Source of the DNA: Darksidea phi | Lineage: Eukaryota; Ascomycota; Dothideomycetes; Pleosporales; Lentitheciaceae | Assembly (NCBI GenBank): GCA_030770425.1 | Contig: JASJFT010000042.1 | Span: 124,001-188,000 of the forward strand | DNA length: 64,000 nt | Direction of reading: 5' to 3' | Shown: piece by piece, positions 20,835 to 30,607 of the stretch | Layout: each line of letters starts with the position of its first letter | Numbering within the stretch: the first letter of the stretch is position 1 | Program-made: the position numbers and the translations under genes | The notes under the pieces: generated by a model | The model's input: only the letters and a program-made list of their open reading frames with translations | The model's database searches: none | What the model was told of the DNA's origin: nothing

Positions 20835-22653
20835 GATGGTGGTGTCGCAACTCAACTGGTGGGTGTTGATGCTGCTGGTGTCCCCCGAGAAAGCGCTGTA
20901 GATGTCAGACGCGTGTGTTTCGTCCGCTACGCCGCTGCAATCATGTCCGTGGGCTCGTGCAGGCAGCGTGAATCTCTTCTGGAGTTGTAGGTTGTACGGG
21001 CAGGGGCAGCAACGCCAGAGGTGCCAGACACACGTCGCCGTGTCAGGCAGGCGGGGAGACCCTGGCGCGCGCTGCAAAATTTGGCGAAGACGGGAGCTTG
21101 CAGCAGTAGCTCGACGAGTTGAGTCTGTGGGCGTATGTTGTTCCCTTGGCCGGGGGAGGACAACAAGGGTGATGATGATGATGGTGATGACGACGTACTG
21201 CTGCACACGCAGATAGAGCTCAAGCAGATGGGCCGGTAGGCAGAAGAAAGATGCACCGCTGACGGGCGCAAGGGAAAGGGAGCTCGAGCGGTTGACGAGG
21301 GCCGGCGAAAAGCCCAAGGCGCGGTGCAGGGGACACCGGTACTCGGCCGGGCACGCACTAGCCCAGGCCAATCTCGAGGAACGATGCTTGATGTGGAGGG
21401 GGGCGTGGAAGGGAGCTGCATGCGCTCTGTGTGCTGCGGAGCCGGCAGTCACCCACGAAGAGACGAAAGGGCGGCAGAAACGAGCATCAAGCACCGCCCG
21501 CAGCAGCTGAGGGTGAAAAAAGGGGGTTCCCAACGCGGGGGGTCGTGATAGACGTTTGTGCAGTGCCGCCGACGACCTCCCCAAACGGGCCACACAACCA
21601 TGCATGCTCCTGTCGCCTCCAAGCACGTAGCCGTTCGTGCAGCATGCAGATCGCCTTCTCCAATCATCCGGTAGCGACCGGCTATGTACACTGTCTTGTC
21701 GCTTTCCAGAACCGACACTGCTGCCGTTCGTCTGCAAGCACCCTGTATATTCGCCATCAACCTGGGAAAACCACGCGTTAATATGCGATAGCACTGCAAA
21801 GCGCCTCCCGCACAAGCCTTTGGAATACACCCGGCCTCCGCGAAGACTTGGTGGTAACCGGCATGGCAGCAGCTACATAGCAAAGACAAATGCCTTCCCC
21901 CATGCTGACGCCCGGCAGTAGATGGCCTGCGATGCTCTATAATCTCCCGAAGCACGGGCGCTCTTGGTCCCCGGATGTGCAGAGGCGTGGTAGGACTTGG
22001 GCCCAATCATAGCGCCCGGCACCACGCCAAGTCCTCGCGAGCAGCACGCTCCAGGGCAGCAAATGTGAACCAAAGCGCCACGTCTTACCTTGTCTCTGCA
22101 TGCACATCGCAGAGACTTGGAGATTTGGAATGTCGCTGGTCCATCTCTGAAGCAACAGGCGTTTGACCGGCATCTGCCGTAGCGTCTAGAAGATTGATGC
22201 TGTATTTTTAGATGGGGGATGCGCTATAACGGCAAGGCTGGTATTGAAACGGATAAGGATAAACAGTCCGGATCCGCGGTCAGTGCACACGCAGAGGACT
22301 ATTCGGCACAGTGCAGGTTTATGTGATCGTTGCGACAACGTCGGCTAGCCTTGTTTGCACGACGCCATCAGCCTGTGCATCTTTGGGCGCCCGTGCTCTC
22401 CATCCAACAATCCTGGGCCGGGGTTCGCCTCTTCTACCATCGCCACTACCTCCAAGTCCTCCCCGCTGTGTGAAACGCGCCTTTCGTCAGTGTATCACTG
22501 CGACCCGTTGTGCCGGCTGTCCTCCGGCCATGTTCCGGCCAGATAGGGACCGAATAACCCGCCGGGCTGGATATGGGGTGAGCAGGCGTGACACGCGCGA
22601 ATGACGGGTCGGTCGTACTTGCGTTTGTCTCTTCGAAATAGGTAGACTGTCTT
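20835..22653. other. Kinesin 5' region and intergenic DNA
   Basis: About 1.8 kb. The kinesin frame stays open upstream of the chosen ATG as far as 21830, but the translation there is low-complexity Arg/Ser/Cys-rich text typical of non-coding GC-rich DNA. I regard it as 5' UTR and promoter. Confidence 0.55.
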
Positions 22654-24677
22654 TCACAGCGCTCCCCAACCAAAGGTATTGGCGCCTGTGTATGCCACAG
22701 TGAGATACTGGAACCCCCATAAGCTTAGGTCGATGGCGAGCTCAAGCGCTCCACAAAGTGCAATACGTGACACTTGCACTCCGACGGATGACCAGTTGAC
22801 GTCGTTTATAGTAGGAAAAGGATCGAGGACACCACGAGGTCCCACATAGCCACGGCGGCTAGCAAGGTAATGAGACGCGACTAAGCGCAGAGTGACAAGC
22901 TTGAGAGGCAATGTCGCCCACCTCACAAAATGGGCCTTCACCATTGTCCCAATCCTCTGAGCGGGCTCCAAGGAGAGTTGTGTGACACGGTGATATGGCC
23001 GCGTTCCCGGCCTACGCACAGAAGTCGATGGATCGGCGTCGTGGGGACTGGGTGTTGGTGGATCCGGTCCTGCCAGTTCGGTATGAGAGGAGAGTACACG
23101 TGCCGGCAAATGGACCTCCATCTCCACAATCCCTTCTCGAGAAGTGATCCGAATCCTTGGATCAGTATCATATCCGCTTGTTTGCGATGCTGTGGGCGAT
23201 GGGGAAGGCGACGGGGGAGTTGGCGGCGGTAGTACTTCGCTCAACGGAGCGGCTGGTATGGCAACTCCAGCATCCACTTGGCGTTCAAGAGCGACTGGGA
23301 CATCTTGGTGTACCAGCGGGATATCTAGTCTATGGAGGTCGGTTACTTGAATGCTACCAAATCCAATGGTCTGGCCTTCGCCAACCTCGTGTCTCTGCAG
23401 GGACGGAGTAGTCAGCTTTTGGATCGCCTCTTCTGATGGAACATTAGCCTCTCCCCAGCCGAGGAAACCCAGCAGCTTGCTGACCGCTTCCCGGACTAAG
23501 GGCGGTGATCGCACAGTCCTCCGAGCTTTGCTACTGTCGTTAGGGCTGCGTATGTCTGGGTTGATAGGTTGGATGATTGCCGTCTCGATTGCTTCGTTGA
23601 TAGCGCCCCAAACCCACCGCTCGCAGATATGCTCGAGACAGACGAACACGAACGGAGATGTCAGTGCAGCCTTCAAGAAATGTAGAGTGGAGGTAGATGC
23701 ATCATAATGTGAAGAGAACGGTAGCAATGGCGAAGATGCCGAGAACGGTATGAAAGCCTTTGCTGGAGGAAGTAGCGGCCTCGCGGGGGCTAGACCAAGG
23801 CGTTGCAAATACGAATGGTAAGTTAAAGGGTAGAATACAAACTCAAGCGATAATCGGAGGCTGTAAAATGTTAGCCATTGATGAAAGACCCATCTCCGGG
23901 ACTTACCACGTCTTAGTCACGTTCCTCCACCGCCGATAGGATCGCTTGGTTCCCGGACTCGTACGGCGGGTACAAACGAGTCGGTCAAGAGGTCTCATTA
24001 CGGAGGCCATAAAGACAACAGCGTGAACACCAAGAGTGCGAAGCAGGAAAGCAGGAAAGCCGCTATTGACAAGGGACTTGCCAGAGAAGGCATGCTCTAA
24101 AGCCACGATGCGAGAGAAGGGAAGAGCATCCTCGAAGCGGAAGGTCTTGGACAGATATCAGATATCGGGTATTCAAAACTAGTAACTCAGCTGTACCCAC
24201 ATAAATTCGCTGTCTCAGCGATCCAATCCACCACGTGCAAATGGTTTTCGACAATGTGGAAACAAGTGCTATCCCGTTGCCCGCTATGTCTTCATCGTCA
24301 AGCTGCTGCAAGCGCTGGTCATAAGAGCCCGGAAGGCCTTGAGATGCCGAGCCACGTCTTTCGACTACTCCTATTGAAGCCAGGACATCATTCTGGGCCT
24401 CGCGGAGCCTGCGTCCATGCTCGTGTGCGCGGGGATTGATCGGATTGCCTCGCTCGTCATACAGCTGGATGTACGTATTGGTGTCTGGGTCTCGTGCTTC
24501 CGGCGGGACCTCATGCTGGGACGATGCAAGCTGTATGTATTCCGAGGTCCGCGTCACCGTGTGGCTTGGTTCAAAGGCAGATCGGCCCTGGTGTTTGTTA
24601 GACAGACTATGCTCGTGGGGTACACTGCATGTTTGCCATACCAGCGCGATTTTGGTCAGATAAGCTTGGCGACCCAT
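22654..24677 (-). CDS. Predicted multi-pass membrane protein, family not recognised
   Basis: Four exons join in phase: 24677-24642, 24587-24201, 24145-23907 and 23860-22654, giving 622 aa. The N-terminal third is polar and carries EYIQLASS and TNTYIQLYDERGNPINPRAH. Hydrophobic segments include SGFPAFLLRTLGVHAVVFMA, LTSPFVFVCLEHICERWVWG, and two near the C-terminus (VGVQVSRIALCGALELAIDL and LWGFQYLTVAYTG). Basic motifs such as RRTSPGTKRSYRRWRNVTKT separate the helices. A Pro/Ser-rich disordered linker with TPPSPSPSPTASQ lies in the middle. I cannot assign a family or function. The start is 215 bp from the UTP13 ATG on the other strand, so a shared bidirectional promoter is likely. Confidence 0.78.
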
Positions 24678-24891
24678 GAACACTTCTTGCCGGACCTCAA
24701 GGGGGAGTGCAATGCCTTTCGAATGCGGAGCTGGCCATCGTGGTGCATGTGAAGGGACGCGAAACCGTCTTTAGACGTCAACGCGCGCTATCGATAAGAT
24801 GTGGGAAAATAATCGCGCCAAGATTCGCATTGAAAGTTCAACCACCACGTTACGTGGGCCCCGCGAGCGGTAGCTTGTACACTACGATACA

Positions 24892-27641
24892 ATGGCCCAG
24901 CGAGCAGCCGTCAGGACGACTTATGCCATCAATCGCACGCTTCAGCCCATCTATTCCGGCGGAGGTCTTGCGCTGAGCGAGGATGGGCGCATACTTGCGG
25001 CCAGCTTGGGTGAAGATGCTCTGCTCACCGATCTCACAACTGGCAAAGAGCTAGCGAGGACAGAGGGCGATGGAGAGCCTATAACCGCTTTGACATGTAA
25101 GTTTGGTTAGCCACATGCAAATATAGCGTACTAATGCCCACAGTAACACCCTCTGCCTCCCATCTAGTCGTTTGCTCACGGTCCATGTCTATGCGCATCT
25201 ACTCGATACTTTTCTCCGGGACCGAAGACGGAACAATACAACTCGAGCTTCTACGTTCGCTCCGCCCACATACCTCGCCCGTAGTTACACTAGCAGTGGA
25301 CAAAACAGGCACGCTTCTGGCTACTGGTGGCGCCGATGGCATTGTGAAGGTTTGGGATATCATAGCGGGGTATACCACACATACTTTTCACGGCCATGGC
25401 GGAGTCATCTCTGCTCTGCACTTCTTCCAGGTGGAAGTCGCAGCCAAGGACGACACAAGCGAAAACAGCAAGAAGAGAAAGAGAAGGAAATCAAGACAGG
25501 AGGCTAGTGCAGAGGAGAGTCAGGATGAGACAAGTTTGGAGTACAGGCTAGCATCTGGCGCCGAAGACGGTAAAATACGCGTCTGGGATCTACACAAAAG
25601 GAAAAGCACCGCTGTACTCGATTCACACGTTTCCGTGGTTCGGTCGCTCGAGTTTTCATCTGTGCAGAATACGCTTGTATCAGGGAGTAGAGACAAGACA
25701 CTGATTTTATGGGACGCTGGAAAATGGAAACCGAAACGTACCATTGCCGCCCTTGAAGGCCTTGAGAGTGTAGGGTTCGTTGCGGAAGGGCAAATCATCT
25801 ATTCCGGCGGTGAGAACGGTCGGTTACGGCTGTGGTCCGCGAATGGGCATCAACTCACCCGAGAAGAAGAAGCTGGAACAGAAACGGACGCGATTGTGGA
25901 CATCCTCCACTACCCAGCCCTACCTTACCTCATTTCAGTCCACGCTGATCAGGTGCTGAACTTCCACTCGCTAGCGCCCGTGTCGCAGTCTTTCGTAGAA
26001 GACACAATCGATCCTCTGCCCATCTTCAGGCGGGTATCTGGCACTCACGATGAGGTGATTGATCTAGCCTATGTCGGTTCGGATAAGGCACTTCTAGCAT
26101 TGAACACTAACTCAGAGGATGTTCGCATAGTGACTCTAGAGGCTTCACCGTCTACAGATGCAGCTGAAGGGAGATATTTTGGTGCAGACGTTGCTTTACT
26201 AAAGGGGCATGAAGACTTGATCATCTCGTTAGATGTTGATTGGTCAGGACATTGGCTCGCAACAGGCTCAAAAGACAACACAGCTCGACTTTGGCGCCTG
26301 GATCCAGGAAACGACTCTTATATCTGCGCTGCTGTACTGACAGGCCATGCGGAGTCGCTAGGAGCGATCGCATTGCCACATGCACCACCCCCGACATCAT
26401 CAACAGCATACACGGACCCACTATCACATCCTCCCGCATACATAATAACCGGATCCCAAGATCGCACAGTGAAGCGATGGGATACCAGTAAAGACATGAA
26501 GCAAAAACTGCGTGCAAAGTACACCCGCAAAGCTCACGACAAGGATATTAATGCCGTAGACATTGATTCTTCGAGTACTCTTTTCGCCTCCGCTTCGCAG
26601 GACCGCACTGTTAAGATATATTCTGCAGCAGATGGCGAGGCGATAGGCGTACTCAGAGGCCATCGTCGAGGTGTTTGGACTGTCAAATTCCAACCAAAAG
26701 AGGCACAGGTTCCAAATTCCGGTGCCAAAGGCTTGATAGCAACCGGAAGTGCAGATAAGACGGTCAAAGTTTGGAGTTTAGCAGACTACAGCTGCCTCCT
26801 CACCCTTGAAGGCCACTCCAACAGCGTTCTCAAGCTATCATGGTTACCTTACCGCCAAGTCGATGCACGAGACAAACGAGGCCCACAAGTAGCTTCCGCA
26901 GCAGGTGACGGCTTGGTCAAGATTTGGGACTCCGCGTCCGGCGAGGTCATGTCTACGCTAGACAACCACACCGACCGCGTCTGGGCCTTGACCGCACATC
27001 CCACCACCGGCACTCTCATATCAGGTGGCGCCGACAGCATCATTTCTTTCTGGGAAGACACGACAAGCGCAACGCTTGAAGCTGTTACAACCGCGGAAAC
27101 AGAGCGTGTTGAGCTTGATCAGAAACTGCAGAACTACGCTTATGCGGGCAACTACCGCGAAGCCATCACCCTAGCCCTGCAAATGGATCAACCGGGCCGT
27201 CTCTTCACGCTCTTCAAAACCGTTGTCGAAGCCGAAGTACCGGACGAAGGAAGCCTCTCTGGTCTAACCGCTGTTGACGACGTCCTATCTACCCTCGCAG
27301 ATGAACAACTCTACAAACTCCTTTTACGTCTACGTGACTGGAATACGAATGTTCGCTCCGCCCCTATCGCCCAAAAGATCCTCTGGACCGTGGTGAAGTC
27401 TTATCCAGCATCTAGACTGGCGAGCGTAAAACCGGCGGGTAGGGTGGGTGTGAAGGGCAGTCTGAAGGATGTGCTTGATGGTATTCGGGCGTATAGTGAG
27501 AGGCATTATAAGCGGGTTGAAGATCTGGTCGATGAGAGTTATTTGCTAGATTTTACTTTGAGGGAGATGGATGAGGTGGGCAGTATCACGAATGGGACGG
27601 GAAGGCTGGGCTTGGGTGGAGATGTTGTGATGGTTGATTGA
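24892..27641 (+). CDS. UTP13: U3 snoRNP (small-subunit processome) protein Utp13
   Basis: Nucleolar WD40 protein of the UTP-B complex, needed for 18S rRNA processing. Two exons, 24892-25096 and 25144-27641, giving 900 aa, close to the family length. Multiple WD40 blades are visible, for example GTLLATGGADGIVKVWD, RLASGAEDGKIRVWDLH, NTLVSGSRDKTLILWDAG, WLATGSKDNTARLW, YIITGSQDRTVKRWD, TLFASASQDRTVKIYSA and LIATGSADKTVKVWSL. The Utp13-type C-terminal helical domain follows (ELDQKLQNYAYAGNYREAIT, and LADEQLYKLLLRLRDWNTN). A Lys/Arg-rich loop (KKRKRRKSRQ) looks like a nuclear localisation signal. Start: MAQRAAVRTTYAINRTLQPI. Confidence 0.94.
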
Positions 27642-28917
27642 AGGATGGGGGGCGAGATATACACATTTTGTCGTAATGAGACCTCCCTTCAAAGCTGGCA
27701 ACGCGCACCATTGGGCCAATTTTCGACTAGAAATCAAAGTACTGAGGGCTTGTTAGTTTAATGAGTTTCCATCGTGAAATCGTAAATACACACACCGTAT
27801 TGCAAAAGGACACAGTACAAATCACACACGATATTAATGTACGCCAATACTAAATTACGGTAAGAAAGATGAGGTGCACATAGTATTACTAGCTATGATT
27901 GGCGACAAATAGGTCGACATTGTCTGATTACCAGTCGATCGAAGTGCCCTGCATCGCCCCTCAAAACACCACCACAACTGGATTCTTCGCGTCGTCCGCT
28001 GGTCCGCTCATTCCCACTATGCGTAGATATCTTTGTCAATCATTACTCTGACAAAATCGGCAAGAATCCATAGCTTTTGGCGCGGGAAAATCCCTCAGAG
28101 CCATCAGTGCCCCGGGAAGAAACGCTCAATTTCTCCGGAAACTTTCCAGAAGCAAGCACTTCAGCGCAGATAAGCTCAAGCCTGTGGTAATATGGGGCTT
28201 ATTCTGATACGCCGGACCACGAAGATGTTCTTAATAGCTATATACTATCTATTATCTTAGATACTCCCCGAGGACCAATCGAGCTTTCTAGCCAATTACC
28301 CCTTAGGCTAATTATTCGAGGTACTTTGAACCTCTTTTATTATCTAAGAAATAGGATCTAATAGTTAAATAGAGTTACTCTTTATAAATTAAGTTAATTA
28401 TCCACGGGCCGACGTCAAGCGTCCCACTCTTTTCATGTGTAGTTGAAATTTCAGTGCTGGTCTTCAGATGTATGCAGTTTATTACTGAGTAGAAAAACTC
28501 CTCTACAATAGCATAGTTGCGCAATGCAGCTTTTCCTCAGGAAAAAAATAATAATATATAGAAATAGCTACTTTATAAAGTTTAATTTCTTATCTATTTA
28601 TTAGATTCTTTATATTTGATTTGGATTTGTATAGTGGGAGTCTCTTCAGAAGGTCCGTACGAAACACAGTAGGAGTTTGTATATAGTAGAGGTACTATAC
28701 CCATACCTTATACACGATAATAGAGCTGTAGAGCTGTACATAGTACTGTCGATCGTGAGCGACGAGGTGATGTTTCGAATATTGAGGCGCTGGACGAGAA
28801 ATGACATATAATGCCGAACCACAGAGCCTGCTTGGGAGACTAACAGCGGTAGCGAGGAGTTAGCGTACTAATACCACCTATAGTATAAAAATTGCCCGCG
28901 ATGATACCAGCATCCCA

Positions 28918-29073
28918 CTTACATCCATCTCTTATCCTTAGCTAGCTTCCTTATATCCATCTCTTATCCTTAGCTAGCTTCCTTACTACTATAACGGTTA
29001 ATACTACCATCGCGGGAAAAGCTAGAGAGCGGTATAAACTATCTATCTCTTATCTTTAGCCAGCTTCCTTACC
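28918..29073. repeat. 33-bp tandem repeat, two exact copies plus a diverged third
   Basis: The unit begins ATCCATCTCTTATCCTTAGC and ends with TAGCTTCCTTA. Two copies are back to back at about 28921-28953 and 28954-28986. A third, changed copy lies at about 29041-29073, where CCTTAGCTAGC has become CTTTAGCCAGC. Pyrimidine-rich, no coding potential. Confidence 0.75.
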
Positions 29074-29109
29074 TCTTCCCTAAACTTACCATTAATACCC
29101 ACCAACTAT

Positions 29110-29625
29110 ATGTCTTCGCTAACGATCGTTCGCCTAGTCCTTCAGCAGGACCTTTAGTAGGAGGAACTAGAGTAGAATAGGCTATTCGAGTATAGCGCTC
29201 TAAACCTTTCAAATATCGCGGCGGAGCATCCCCGGCGCTATAAGCGGGAGGTGTTGTCGACAGGGCTCCTCGATTACAATAACTAGTGGTATAAAACCAA
29301 CTATACGTTGGACATATTCGAGGGAACGAGCGGCAACAGGATTCTCGTATAGCTATTGGTAGTTGCCTGTATTATGTTCCTGTCCAAGGCCCTGTATGAC
29401 GAGGATAGGCGTTTCGTCTAGAGGTAGCTGTACCGTCTACGTAGGCTGGAGGAAAAGCTTATATAGGGACGATCGTTATAGATAGAGGAATCGGCCTTCT
29501 TGGTACGCTATAAAGGGAGCGAATACCTGACGTAGAAGATGGAGCTGGTATCCATAGTGGATACGATACGAACGATGGCGTAGGGGCGGAGGACGATGGG
29601 GATACCTGGCTAGGGAGGCTGCTGG
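29110..29625 (+). pseudogene. Decayed reading frame interrupted only by TAG codons
   Basis: From the ATG at 29110 one frame runs 172 codons with twelve in-frame TAG stops and no TAA or TGA until 29626. Between the stops it is protein-like (for example RYKREVLSTGLLDYNN, VACIMFLSKALYDEDRRF, IEESAFLVRYKGSEYLT) with a normal mix of hydrophobic and charged residues. If TAG marks former CAG (Gln), this is a gene or transposon ORF hit by CpA-to-TpA mutation. Two CAG codons survive near the start. I do not recognise the family. Confidence 0.6.
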
Positions 29626-30255
29626 TAAGTAGAGGACTGAGAAGTGGCCTGGCGTAGGTTACCTTGCTGTCGTTGTTAGTAGGGGGTTCGGCGTTGTCGG
29701 CGCGTTTAACTGTCTACATGTATTATTAGTGAATTGGGAGCTGTCATTGTCGTGTAGTTGCTGCCTGTTACGTGAGATGTCGAAACATTGAAATACAATG
29801 AGGTGATTAGAATCACGAAAAACACAGCCAGCCCAGGAGCCAACGTGACGTCACGCCGGGTAGTGGCCCAAGCTCCTGGGGGAGGGTTAGATTCTTTATA
29901 TATAGTTAGCTATATAAGAAGAATATAATTTATTTTTTATAATAAACTACTTAATTTCTTATTATCTATAGTAGAGGATAACGTTTATAATATATTTATT
30001 AATCTTAATACTACCGCTCTAGTAAACCTAATCCTTTTCTACCTTCTTAATACCCTTATTAAATAATATACTAAACCCCTATATATTAGTTCTACCTTTA
30101 TTATATAACATTCTAACGCCCTTTCTCCGCTCTTAGAAGCTTACGTATACCCCTTTATAGAATAATATATAGCTAGCCAAGTGGAAATATTTATAGGCGG
30201 CCAGGAATACGTTAATACTTATAAGGAGGAGAATTCCCCCTTTAAGTAATAACGC

Positions 30256-30570
30256 AAGTTCATGCAGCAATTAGAGTTCTATCCCAAAGGCGAGCGCGAG
30301 AAGGAGATTAGCAAGGGTTACCTCAATGTGCCGGAGTGGGGCATGCCACCTACCGCTTGATCGACTTGTCATGTTGTTTGTGAGCAAGAAGAGGATTGCG
30401 GACGTGTTGCCTTTTGGCACGTTGAGGAATGTGGTGAGCATAGCGAAGAACAAGCGACGGAATACGCTAGATGGGGGTGTATATTATGTACGAGTAGATG
30501 TGATCATAATAGTCCTGTCTAATCACCTCAGGCACGCTCACCGCTTACTTGTGATAAAACGATCGAGAAC
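30256..30570 (+). pseudogene. Coding-like remnant, family unknown
   Basis: Plus-strand sequence reads QQLEFYPKGEREKEISKGYL, then NVPEWGMPPTA, in one frame, ending in TGA. After a frame change it continues as RLVMLFVSKKRIADVLPFGT and LRNVVSIAKNKRR. The composition is protein-like and lies directly next to AT-rich decayed DNA, so it may be the 3' end of a gene cut by a rearrangement. No family assigned. Confidence 0.35.
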
Positions 30571-30607
30571 CCAATGCTAAGCACATCAATCTCCCGAAAC
30601 CGCAGTA

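Larger units (their letters stand above)
27642..30607. other. Gene-free, repeat-decayed, partly AT-rich block
   Basis: About 3 kb with alternating AT-rich segments (28200-28400, 28530-28620, 29885-30210) and more GC-normal islands. It contains the stop-riddled frame, the 33-bp repeats and the coding-like remnant listed separately. TpA is abundant (runs of CTATA, TTATATA), as expected after RIP. It separates the housekeeping block from the A-T-TE locus. Confidence 0.65.

Noticed and set aside
18621..20901. Long plus-strand frames opposite the kinesin gene
   Set aside because: They are Ser/Arg/Leu-rich mirror images of the kinesin coding sequence; the minus-strand motor motifs are unambiguous.
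20835..21830. N-terminal extension of the kinesin by about 330 codons
   Set aside because: Low-complexity text, no motif, and a good start (MTSHSLPRP) exists at 20834 next to the typical disordered N-region.
29110..29625. UAG recoding or readthrough as an explanation for the TAG-rich frame
   Set aside because: All other genes in the window use UAG as a stop (for example in MPC1 and the COMT-type methyltransferase), and the frame lies in RIP-like DNA.
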